Made by a program: the position numbers and the translations under genes. Under the pieces are notes generated by a model. That model was not told the origin of the DNA. It did not search any database and worked only from the letters and a program-made list of their open reading frames with translations. A stretch of DNA of 64,000 bases from Blastocatellia bacterium (GTDB lineage Bacteria > Acidobacteriota > Blastocatellia > RBC074). The number at the start of each line of letters is the position of its first letter. Positions within the stretch are counted from its first letter, which is position 1. Shown here piece after piece: positions 55,901 to 63,508 of this stretch. Location: positions 1-64,000 of the forward strand of contig JAEUQN010000005.1 of NCBI GenBank assembly GCA_016789725.1. The letters are read 5' to 3'.

Positions 55901-56662
55901 AAAGGCCGGATGTCGAGACGAGCGATTTGGAACGTGGCCTACACGTTCAGCAAATCTATTGATAACTTGTCGTCTGACACCGATCAGGCGCAACATGATA
56001 ACTCGCGTTTGTATTTGAATCGTGGCGTCTCAAACTTTGATCGCCCGCATCGGCTGACAGCGGCTTATGTGCTGGATTTGCCAGGAACACGCGGCGAGAT
56101 GAAGTTTTTGAATGGGTTGACCAATGGCTGGCGCTTCAGTGGTTTGCTGACGATGCAATCGGGTTCGCCGTTTACGCTGCTGGGCAATGCCGCGCGCAAT
56201 GCGTATCAGTATCAAGTCTCAAATGTCAGACCAAGCCTTGCACCGGGTCGCACCATCGCATCGGCGATCAAGAGCGGACGCGTGCAGGATCGGTTGGGCT
56301 ACGGCACCACCGATCAGTATTTCGATCCGACGGCGTTCATCAACTCAGAAGACAGTTGGGGCACGGTCGGGCGCAACACCTTGCGTGGGCCGCGCCAAAC
56401 GCAGATGGACATTTCGTTGAGCAAAACCACGAAGCTCCGCGAATCCGTTGGGCTGGAATTTCGCTGGGAGATGTTCAATTTCACCAATACCCCGATCTTC
56501 GGCAATCCGTCGGCAACATTGGCTGGCGGTGGAACGTGCGTGCCTTCGCCTTCGCGGCAATGCGATCCGACAACCACGACGGCGTATGGCACGATTGGAC
56601 GGATTGCTTCCACCATTGGCGGACCGCGCACAATGCAAGGTTCGTTGAAATTGACATTTTGA
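52919..56662 (+). CDS. Second Oar-type TonB-dependent receptor
   Basis: Signal peptide (ALTMLLALLFTSYSRAQS), a carboxypeptidase-regulatory-like domain (LEGIVQDGNGGVLPGATIRVQNEDTKQ to KYQVEAVLTGFAKY), a plug region (TSLPTASRNVTHLIVAEPGV and NGARPTNNSLRLNGVDGTNL), and a very long beta-barrel with terminal TF. At 1247 aa it is larger than its neighbour and only the overall design is shared, so they are not recent duplicates. CAGGAG precedes the ATG. Confidence 0.92.
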   Translation: MSTSCKSIALTMLLALLFTSYSRAQSASGVLEGIVQDGNGGVLPGATIRVQNEDTKQTLQTVTDVEGRFRLLSLPFGKYQVEAVLTGFAKYRALSVIIEPANPTKLTMALVPAGLTETVNIAADGQLLQTENSTQAATLTSKELTSLPTASRNVTHLIVAEPGVSAPLPDRTGAGLNIATTPGTQDQDSVQSLNPSINGARPTNNSLRLNGVDGTNLLNRGGGLGNNLIVPLDSLEVVSVQSALYNSPTGRNGGGNIEIVTKSGTNGFHGSVAHFLQNEKLNANEFFLNRGGTARPKFRRNETSATFGGPILKDKLFFFAAVQRTGFLSGYASNATARVGLPVGLSDTRTRESIAGVLNQYLANGQADNNTFAANFLTRLRAFPAAQQAGLFQKFFGTATPNAATLQFRQMTANDIHPVAVNILNQKRNGQFLIPTPSPNLRILPGNGAFGRELFLQQVIPTEVNSWAGVGSLHWTPREKDRFRLNYNNSDSNVVEAFGWADSSPSPTDGQTKGWSTSLSHQHTFSNNLVNDLRLGFFDLANNRLSQFKDIKNSTLGIYNPLEQLGGLAALMPTIDITTQFGSGGIGNAWDFYDRQKVYNIVNTLSYVRRNHGLQFGGEYRRMNLTGEFQSRTNGDLDYDTWALFFTGHGAAGGGSDLDQGDTRRNMTAQDISWFIHDDFKVRRGLTLNLGLRYDFFGQFTDSDGRLGTFITDALSKETGLPVGYQVPSKSQIFKSGFKPLDIGLYVEPGTPIDLRLINKAKYESSLAPDYNNFAPRLGFAWQPGFSQKFVLRGGYSIFYERTSASYKVDLQRAAPFFIYQNVPAPADMANPYPRLNINPFALPFNVAIARNANGTPRWIRGDGKDFPANEPFGAKSNVYIHPNIKAPYMQQWSLNTQYEVVKGLALDVRYVGSRGVGLIGRFNVAQAVDPRVTPVNGFTNIRDNNKTTTNPDGALINPDFFVPAQFLGLSRAGGFVQVANVGHSTYHSAQIDLKGRMSRRAIWNVAYTFSKSIDNLSSDTDQAQHDNSRLYLNRGVSNFDRPHRLTAAYVLDLPGTRGEMKFLNGLTNGWRFSGLLTMQSGSPFTLLGNAARNAYQYQVSNVRPSLAPGRTIASAIKSGRVQDRLGYGTTDQYFDPTAFINSEDSWGTVGRNTLRGPRQTQMDISLSKTTKLRESVGLEFRWEMFNFTNTPIFGNPSATLAGGGTCVPSPSRQCDPTTTTAYGTIGRIASTIGGPRTMQGSLKLTF

Positions 56663-56666
56663 CAAA

Positions 56667-56758
56667 CGTAGCGCGTGCTGCCCGCCCGCGTTGTCCGGCA
56701 ACCTGCTCGTTCACGTCGCTGATTTCAGGAACTGCGCGGGCGGGCAGCACGCGCTACG
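56667..56758. repeat. Perfect 24-bp-arm hairpin between receptor and phosphoesterase
   Basis: Arms starting CGTAGCGCGTGCTGCC and ending GCACGCGCTACG are perfectly matched over 24 bases, around a 44-base spacer. It begins four bases after the receptor stop and ends about 16 bases before the phosphoesterase ATG, spanning nearly the whole gap. Confidence 0.9.
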
Positions 56759-56774
56759 ATCAGGAGCAACCTCG

Positions 56775-59375
56775 ATGAAAAAAATTACTCTCCGGTTAAT
56801 CGTAAGTTTTGTCTTCGTGCTCTCTGCCTTCGCGCAAACGGTTGATAAACCCGTCCGCGCCGTCACTGATCCCGGCGTTGTGACCACCCGCCAAACCATC
56901 ACCCCGGCAGGCGTGCAAAGCGTGTTTGATGGACGCGTGTATGGCGTCACGTTCGGCGCGAATGCCAACGAAATCTATGCGCTGACGGCACGCGGACGCA
57001 ATTCGCAGGCACAGCTCATTCACTTGGATTGGCAGGCCAACCGCGTGTTGCAACGCACGCCGCTGAACGAAAATCCTGGCTTACAAGGCTTGCGTTTTGA
57101 CGCTCTCAGCAAACAACCACTATTCAGCGCGACCTTGCCCGCCAATGCGAATCCGCAAAAACGTGCTACAGCGGTGCGCTTGCTGACGCTCAACAATAAG
57201 GCTACACAGGTTCTGGCGGACGGATTGGGAACTAACCTTGCGGGCGCACTAGCTCTCACGGTCAAGTCAAATGCCAAAGGTCAACGCCTCGCCGTCGTGC
57301 CACTGATTTACAACAACCAGCTTGCCGTGATTGATCTGAACGCCAACCAATTGCTCGGCAAAGTCGCCACGGGCATCGCTCCATTTGGCGCGGCGATCAA
57401 TGCTGACGGTACGATTGCTTACGTCACGAATTGGGGCGGACGTGTGCCTAAGCCGGGCGAGTTAACCGCGCCCACCGGACTTGATATTAACGCAGATCAA
57501 GTCGTCGTAGACGAACGCGGCATCGCTTCGACTGGCACTGTCACACGCATTGATCTGACGAAGATGCAGGTGACGCACACGATCCCGGTCGGCTTGCATC
57601 CAACGGGGATCGTTTGGGACGAGGCAAAACAACGTGTGTACGTGGCCAATGCCAACAGCGATTCGATTACAGTGCTTGATGCTGCAAAACAGAGCGTACT
57701 GCAAACACAGATGCTCTCCCTGAGTAACACGCGCGGCTTTGCGCCAAACGCGCTCGCGCTCAGTGCCGATGGCGCAATGTTATTTGCGGCCTGCGGCGGG
57801 TTGAATGCCATCGCGGTTTTGCAGGCGAGCGATTTGAAAGTGAAAGGCTACATGCCGACCGCGTGGTATCCGAATGCTCTTGCGCTGAGTCCTGACGGCA
57901 AACAACTCGCCGTCAGCACCTTGCTCGGCGCAGGTTCAAGTTGGCGCGATGAACCCGCCAAACGCTTCGTGCATGCCTATCGCGGTAGCGTGAATGTGAT
58001 CCCCCTGCCCGATGAAGCGCAACTTGCAAGTTATACGACTGCTGTTTGGGAAAACAATCATCTGGCAAACCTCGCCGCAACAAACAAGCCGACGACGAAA
58101 CCCGCGCCGGCAGCCGTTCCCGCGCGCACAGGTGATCCGTCGTTGATTGAACACGTCGTGTATATCATCAAGGAAAACCGCACTTACGATCAGTTGTTCG
58201 GCGATATGCAAAAAGGCAACGGCGATCCGTCGCTTGTAATGTTTGGCAATGAAGTCACACCGAATCATCATCGTCTCGCCGATCAATTCGTCTTGCTCGA
58301 TAACTTCTATGCCACGGGTGGCAACAGCGGCGACGGGCATCAATGGGCGACGCAGGCAAATGAGACGGCCTATTGCTTATGGCCCGGCTACACCGGACGC
58401 AGCTATCCGTTTGATGGCACCGATCCGATTGCGTATAGCAATAGCGGCTTCATTTGGGATTTGGCGTTGCAGATGAAAAAGACCGTGCGCGTGTACGGCG
58501 AATACGCGGGACGCTTGCCCGAAACCGACAAGCAACAACGCGTGAATTTGCTGGAGCGTTGGAAACGCGGCGAAGATTTCACGAAAGATTGGAACATTAC
58601 GGCACCGATCAAATCGCTGAACAAAATCCTCGCGGCAAATTTCCCGCCGTATTCACAGGCAATTCCTGATGTGGTGCGTTCGCAAATCCTGCTGACCGAC
58701 ATCAAAAAATGGGAAGCGGAAGGCAAGATGCCAAACTTCGTGATTGCGCTTTTGCCCGCCGACCACACGCGCGGCACAACGCCCGGCGCACACACGCCAA
58801 AGGCGATGGTCGCTGACAACGATTACGCGCTCGGCCAGATCGTCGCCGCGCTCAGCAAAACTCCGTTCTGGAAAAAGATGGCGATTTTTGTCGTTGAAGA
58901 TGACGCGCAAAACGGTGTAGACCATGTGGACGGCCATCGCACGGTCGCGCTCGCTATCAGCCCGTACATCCGGCGCGGTCACGTGGATTCGACCTTCTAT
59001 TCGCATCAAAGCATGCTCAAAACGATGGAGTTGATGCTGGGTCTGCCGACATTGTCGCTCTTTGATTTGATTGCGAACGATATGCGCGCGAGCTTCACCA
59101 ACACGCCGGATTTTACGCCGTACGAAGTCGTCGAGCCGAAGCAATCGTTATTTGAATTGAATCCGCAGTTGACCTCGCTGAAAGGACAAGCGCGACGTGA
59201 TGCAATCGCTTCGATGCGGATGCGATTTGATGTGCCGGATGCGGTGCCGACGGAAACGCTCAATCGCATTGTCTGGCGGCAGGTAAAGGGCCGTAGCGTT
59301 CCGTATCCACGCGTGCGGCAATCCGTGTTTGCGCCACTGGCAGTGGAGACGGATGACGAAGAGCGGGAGCGGTAA
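56775..59375 (+). CDS. Exported beta-propeller/alkaline phosphatase-superfamily phosphoesterase
   Basis: Signal peptide (LIVSFVFVLSAFAQ), a YncE/YVTN-type beta-propeller over about residues 40-430 (VYVANANSDSITVLDAAKQ is a typical blade) and a C-terminal phosphoesterase domain from about 455. The catalytic domain has IEHVVYIIKENRTYDQLFGD, GNSGDGHQWATQANE and VVEDDAQNGVDHVDGHR, matching the phospholipase C/acid phosphatase-like family (Pfam Phosphoesterase). It probably hydrolyses extracellular phosphoesters. CAGGAG precedes the ATG. A phytase-like gene faces it, and pstS and pstC follow 3 kb on. Confidence 0.88.
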   Translation: MKKITLRLIVSFVFVLSAFAQTVDKPVRAVTDPGVVTTRQTITPAGVQSVFDGRVYGVTFGANANEIYALTARGRNSQAQLIHLDWQANRVLQRTPLNENPGLQGLRFDALSKQPLFSATLPANANPQKRATAVRLLTLNNKATQVLADGLGTNLAGALALTVKSNAKGQRLAVVPLIYNNQLAVIDLNANQLLGKVATGIAPFGAAINADGTIAYVTNWGGRVPKPGELTAPTGLDINADQVVVDERGIASTGTVTRIDLTKMQVTHTIPVGLHPTGIVWDEAKQRVYVANANSDSITVLDAAKQSVLQTQMLSLSNTRGFAPNALALSADGAMLFAACGGLNAIAVLQASDLKVKGYMPTAWYPNALALSPDGKQLAVSTLLGAGSSWRDEPAKRFVHAYRGSVNVIPLPDEAQLASYTTAVWENNHLANLAATNKPTTKPAPAAVPARTGDPSLIEHVVYIIKENRTYDQLFGDMQKGNGDPSLVMFGNEVTPNHHRLADQFVLLDNFYATGGNSGDGHQWATQANETAYCLWPGYTGRSYPFDGTDPIAYSNSGFIWDLALQMKKTVRVYGEYAGRLPETDKQQRVNLLERWKRGEDFTKDWNITAPIKSLNKILAANFPPYSQAIPDVVRSQILLTDIKKWEAEGKMPNFVIALLPADHTRGTTPGAHTPKAMVADNDYALGQIVAALSKTPFWKKMAIFVVEDDAQNGVDHVDGHRTVALAISPYIRRGHVDSTFYSHQSMLKTMELMLGLPTLSLFDLIANDMRASFTNTPDFTPYEVVEPKQSLFELNPQLTSLKGQARRDAIASMRMRFDVPDAVPTETLNRIVWRQVKGRSVPYPRVRQSVFAPLAVETDDEERER

Positions 59376-59386
59376 ATGGCTCCGTT

Positions 59387-59440
59387 CAGAGTTCATGCTT
59401 GAGCGTGCAGACTTGCCTGCACGCTCAAGCATGAACTCTG
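59387..59440. terminator. REP-like hairpin, CAGAGTTCA family, copy 2
   Basis: A 24-bp perfect stem with a six-base ACTTGC loop lies between convergent genes ending at 59375 and 59451. It probably acts as a bidirectional terminator. It shares its arm with the hairpin at 52635-52692. Confidence 0.85.
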
Positions 59441-59450
59441 AAACCTTATT

Positions 59451-61586
59451 TTAATCGTCCTGTCGAATTCTAAAGACTCGCGTTTCGCCGGAACCATCGT
59501 TGTCATTGATGACAATAAAATTGCCATTGGGCAGCCGCAGTACGCCTTCCGCTTTTTCCAGAACAAAGCCGTCTTCATACCACAAATCCCGCAGCAGTGT
59601 TTTGGTCAGCACCGGAGGCTTTTCGCCCACGGCAGCAGGCGTGAGGCCTGCAATCGAAACCGTGTACAAACGCTTGATACGCGCCGCCGCGCCGAGCTGA
59701 TTGTCACGTTCCAAAATGGCAAACGTTGAATCGTCAATGCGTGTGATTTCAGATAGCCCGACCCACGCGCCTGCTGTTGGGGCTGCCGCTTCAATCGGAT
59801 AATGGAAGAATCTCCATTCGCCTGTAGCAGGGGTGAAGCGACCGATTTTCACCAATCGTGCCGGGTCGTCGCGCCATTCGCGCTGGAAGGCGACATAGAC
59901 TTGCGAGCCGTCGCTGCTGGTCGTCACGCCTTCAAAACCGAATTGTACTTGCTGTGCATTCACTGCCGCAGGTAGCTCGACGGTGCGTGCAATCGAACCA
60001 TCGGGGTTGATTTGCAGGAGCAGGTTTTTCGTCGCGGTTGCTTGTCCCGCAGTTCCCGCCCCTTCACTGACCACCCACCATCCGCCGCCGGGACGCGTGG
60101 CAATGCCTTCCAGATCGTAATTGCCAGGCAGGTTCAGCACGCTGGTGACGCGTGTGGGCAGCCCTAACAACGGGTTGCCCAAACTCATCGTGAAAATGCG
60201 GCTGGGGGCAAAGATGCTGTCCGGCACTGCATAAAAGGTTCGTCCCGGCCCTTCAGATAAACCGGAAATCGCGCTCCAGGAAATACCATTGGAAACGATG
60301 GCAGGATAGCTTGGCGGAATCCCACGCGTGGCGGCAAAAATTGAAATCGTGCCGTCTACTTCGTTGGCTGTGACAAACAACTCGCGCTGCGGAATCGCCA
60401 ACAAACCTTCGGGCGAAACACCAGTTGGTAACAACTGCACGAATTGCGGTTGCCGCTCGTTATCAATGTTGTAAACCACGACGAAATTGCCGCGCTCTGA
60501 ACCGATGAATGCTAGGTTTTGCCCGTGGTATGTGCCGACGGTTGCGCCTTCCAGTTCGACGCCTTTGGCTGCTGAACGCGCGTCAGGGTAATGCCCGTGT
60601 TTGATGGCTTCCCATTCAACGTCTGCGCCGGATTCATAGACGAGATTTCCATTCGGCGCAAAGATCGTGAAATCGCGTCCGCCTGCAAATCTGCCGGAAG
60701 CCAGGTCTACGGTGTAATCGCCTTCATTGGCTGTCAACAGATTGCCGCGCGGCGTCCACACAATCGCATCAGGTTCACGCGGGGCATCAATCAGCATCTC
60801 CGATAATGCGATGTCATTGTTTCGTTTGAGGTCCGCCGAATGCGTCGAGGTTCCAGCCGGGAAGTGGCGTAGGATGCGGCCTGTGGGCAAATCCACGATG
60901 GCGATGTGATTGTTTTCCTGCATCGTGACGGCGACTTCATTGAAGCGGTTGATCGTCACATATTCGGGTTCCGGGTCTTCGGGAAAGCGAGAGGCGATGC
61001 CAAGCAGCGAGACATCGCGTGTGCGCCATCGTGATGGTTGTCCAACCAAATCCACGATGGTCAAAAATCCTGCCGGGCCTTGCGGCATTCGTCCGCTGTT
61101 GAGCGATTCGTCGCGTTCGTTTTCAATCGCAATCGCGGCGTAACGACCATTCGGACTGATGGCGATGGAATCAGGCTGCCCGCCAAGCGGGATGATGGTA
61201 TTGATTTCTCCATCGGGAAGGCTGATGACGGCGAGATGGGAATTGCTTGCTGCAACTGCCGCCAACGCCCAGCGACCATCTGGGGTAATGGCAATTGAAG
61301 TCGGTTCGCCAAACATATTGATGGTGATGTTTTCGATGGGCTTCGCGGGATTGCTGATGTCCACAACGCCGACTTTCTGATTGGTTGCATTCGTATAGAG
61401 AAGTTTCCTGCCGTCGGGCGTCGCGGCCACGATTTCCGCCACTACGCCATTCACTTTGAAATTGAGCAAGCGTTCAAAGCGGACATCCCTCGACCGGAAT
61501 CCGGGTTGGGCCAAGCTGGGTGATTGGAAAAGGAAGCTGCTCGCACACACGAGCACTCCCAGGAAACAGATGAATCTATGAGTCAC
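59451..61586 (-). CDS. Exported beta-propeller/esterase-like phytase protein
   Basis: Signal peptide (LGVLVCASSFLFQSPSLAQ). The N-terminal beta-propeller has repeated TPDGR and SPNGR blades (KLLYTNATNQKVGVVDISNP, PTSIAITPDGRWALAAV). The C-terminal domain from about residue 440 resembles the esterase-like activity of phytase family: LPGNYDLEGIATRPGGGWWVVSEG, FEGVTTSSDGSQVYVAFQRE, GLSEITRIDDSTFAILERDNQLG and ILRD/FVLEKAEGVLRLPNGNFIVINDNDG. Substrate is unproven; organophosphates fit the neighbourhood. It is transcribed toward the phosphoesterase. Confidence 0.83.
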   Translation of the reverse strand: MTHRFICFLGVLVCASSFLFQSPSLAQPGFRSRDVRFERLLNFKVNGVVAEIVAATPDGRKLLYTNATNQKVGVVDISNPAKPIENITINMFGEPTSIAITPDGRWALAAVAASNSHLAVISLPDGEINTIIPLGGQPDSIAISPNGRYAAIAIENERDESLNSGRMPQGPAGFLTIVDLVGQPSRWRTRDVSLLGIASRFPEDPEPEYVTINRFNEVAVTMQENNHIAIVDLPTGRILRHFPAGTSTHSADLKRNNDIALSEMLIDAPREPDAIVWTPRGNLLTANEGDYTVDLASGRFAGGRDFTIFAPNGNLVYESGADVEWEAIKHGHYPDARSAAKGVELEGATVGTYHGQNLAFIGSERGNFVVVYNIDNERQPQFVQLLPTGVSPEGLLAIPQRELFVTANEVDGTISIFAATRGIPPSYPAIVSNGISWSAISGLSEGPGRTFYAVPDSIFAPSRIFTMSLGNPLLGLPTRVTSVLNLPGNYDLEGIATRPGGGWWVVSEGAGTAGQATATKNLLLQINPDGSIARTVELPAAVNAQQVQFGFEGVTTSSDGSQVYVAFQREWRDDPARLVKIGRFTPATGEWRFFHYPIEAAAPTAGAWVGLSEITRIDDSTFAILERDNQLGAAARIKRLYTVSIAGLTPAAVGEKPPVLTKTLLRDLWYEDGFVLEKAEGVLRLPNGNFIVINDNDGSGETRVFRIRQDD

Positions 61587-61658
61587 TGTAAACCTCCTGT
61601 TAATTGGGAAAGATAGGTGAAGATTGAACGTAGTCGGGAAGAATACGAATGCTGCGTT

Positions 61659-61678
61659 AATTGCATATCAATGCAATT
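61659..61678. promoter_or_regulatory. Candidate operator palindrome
   Basis: AATTGCAT and ATGCAATT flank a four-base ATCA centre, in an AT-rich divergent region between the phytase-like gene (start 61586, minus) and the CPBP gene (start 61820, plus). A perfect dyad of this size suits a dimeric regulator; the regulator is unknown. Confidence 0.4.
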
Positions 61679-61819
61679 TTACTGTTGTGTTAAGTGTGAC
61701 GAATTTTGCGCATTGAACGGGGGGATTTGAGGTGAAATTAAAATGCACTTTACTCAGATCGCGCAAAGAAAATATGATGCTCAGGTTATTGCCCCCGCAT
61801 CGAAGAAGGCCGTGTAGCG

Positions 61820-62464
61820 ATGAAGAAGTTTTTGTTGTGGTTGGAATGGATTTTATTGTTTGTGACTGCACCCATTGCGATTGGCTTTGGCTTGCGCAAC
61901 ATGCCGTGGTTGTTGCTGCTGGCGGGCGTTGCTGTCGCGGCGGGCATTTGGCTCAGCCAGCACGGCGGCTTTCATCGCAAACATTTCTGGCGCGGTGAAA
62001 ATCCGGCGCACGAGCGGCAAGAGTTGAAAAAGATGCTGTTGCGCTTTATGGGCTGTGCGATTGCTTTAATCGGTCTGGTTCTGGCGTTCTTCCCTCACAA
62101 ACTGTTCCATTTTCCGCGCACCATGCCGTTGTATTGGGCGGCGTTGTTGATCGCGTATCCATTGCTGTCCGTCTATCCGCAAGAACTGTTGTATCGCGCA
62201 TTTTTTGTGCGCCGCTATCGGCATTTGTTCCCGCGCAAGGAATGGTTGCTGGTTGCGAGCGCGCTGGTCTTTGCGTGGATGCACCTGATTTTTCGCAATC
62301 CGTTCGCCGTCGTGCTGACGCTGGTGGGCGGCTTGTTTTTCACCCACACTTACATTCGCACGCGTTCACTACGCCTGGTGTGCCTTGAACACGCGTTGTA
62401 CGGCAATTTGATTTTCACCATTGGATTGGGCGAATTCTTTAGCCAAAGCCCGCTGTCCTTATAG
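61820..62464 (+). CDS. CPBP-family intramembrane protease-like protein
   Basis: Polytopic membrane protein of the CAAX protease/bacteriocin-processing (Abi) family, with about six hydrophobic segments. Motif 1 reads YPQELLYRAFF, where most family members have EExxxR: the first Glu is Gln here. Motif 2 FAWMHL and motif 3 LEHALYGNLIF are present. The substitution may reduce or abolish protease activity. It is a single gene 140 bp before pstS; a functional link is not evident. Confidence 0.85.
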   Translation: MKKFLLWLEWILLFVTAPIAIGFGLRNMPWLLLLAGVAVAAGIWLSQHGGFHRKHFWRGENPAHERQELKKMLLRFMGCAIALIGLVLAFFPHKLFHFPRTMPLYWAALLIAYPLLSVYPQELLYRAFFVRRYRHLFPRKEWLLVASALVFAWMHLIFRNPFAVVLTLVGGLFFTHTYIRTRSLRLVCLEHALYGNLIFTIGLGEFFSQSPLSL

Positions 62465-62605
62465 CCCCCACGCCGCTGCGGGTTCCATTTTTCGTTTCAG
62501 AATTTAACCAGAACTTGAGACCCGATTTGCATTCATTTAATCCGCTCGTCGTAAGATGCCGACCACTTCACAAGTAAAGGTCGAATCAAACTACGAAGGA
62601 GCAAT

Positions 62606-63508
62606 ATGCAAAGAGCGCGATATTTCGCAGTTCTACTGATCTGTATCGGGCTGCTCTGCGCCTGCGCCAAGCGCGTTCCTCAACCCCGCCATCAGCCCAA
62701 TGCCAGCGCCAAAACAAGCAATTCCATTACCATCAAAGGCTCGGACACGATGGTGCTGTTGGGGCAATGGTGGGCCGAAAATTATCAACAGGCGCATCCG
62801 CAATTGATTGTGCAGGTCAATGGCGGCGGCTCTGGCACCGGCATTGCCGCGCTGCTCAACGGCACGACCGACATCACGCAATCGTCGCGCCCGCTGCGCG
62901 ATTCCGAACGCTCCGAATTTCGTGCGAAGTACAATCACGAACTGATCGAATTGAAAGTGGCGCTGGATGGCCTGGGCATTTACGTTCACGAATCAAATCC
63001 GCTTAATGAATTGACGCTGGCGCAAGTGCGGGAAATCTACGCGGGCCGCATTACGGATTGGCAAAATGTCGGCGGCAGTCCCGGCAAAATCCTGTTGTAC
63101 AGCCGCGAAAACAACAGCGGAACTTACGAATTTTTCAAAGAACACGTCCTGGAAAAAGAAGACTTCACCCCGCGTACGCAAACCCTGTCGGGCAATGCGG
63201 CTGTCATCAATGCTGTAAGTCAGGACATCAGCGGCATTGGTTACGGCGGTGTAGCGTTTGCCAAAGGCGTGAAAACCCTGGCGATCAAACGCGACAGCCA
63301 GTCTCCCGCGATTCCGCCGCTGTTTGAGTATGTCACGAGTGGCGCCTATCCGATTAGTCGTTTCCTTTATTGGTATTTGCCGAATGAACCGACCGGCGAA
63401 GTGAAAAAGCTGGTGGATTGGGTCTTGAGTCAGGCGGGGCAAAACGCGCTGAAAGAAATTGGATTTTTCCCCATCGGTCAAACTGAACATGTGGCAACAA
63501 GCAACTAA
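62606..63508 (+). CDS. pstS: Phosphate ABC transporter substrate-binding lipoprotein
   Basis: Periplasmic phosphate-binding protein of the PstABCS system. It has a lipoprotein signal (LLICIGLLCAC, lipid-anchor Cys at residue 20). The binding motifs are IKGSDTMVLLGQWW, NGGGSGTGIAAL, ITQSSRPLRDSE, YSRENNSGTYEFFKEHV and IGYGGVAF. Length 300 aa is normal. GAAGGAG precedes the ATG. It overlaps pstC by 20 bases. No clear Pho-box of the E. coli type is visible upstream. Confidence 0.95.
   Translation: MQRARYFAVLLICIGLLCACAKRVPQPRHQPNASAKTSNSITIKGSDTMVLLGQWWAENYQQAHPQLIVQVNGGGSGTGIAALLNGTTDITQSSRPLRDSERSEFRAKYNHELIELKVALDGLGIYVHESNPLNELTLAQVREIYAGRITDWQNVGGSPGKILLYSRENNSGTYEFFKEHVLEKEDFTPRTQTLSGNAAVINAVSQDISGIGYGGVAFAKGVKTLAIKRDSQSPAIPPLFEYVTSGAYPISRFLYWYLPNEPTGEVKKLVDWVLSQAGQNALKEIGFFPIGQTEHVATSN

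Noticed and set aside
62465-62605. Pho box upstream of pstS
   Set aside because: No repeat matching the E. coli-type consensus was seen; related AT-rich words are too weak to claim.
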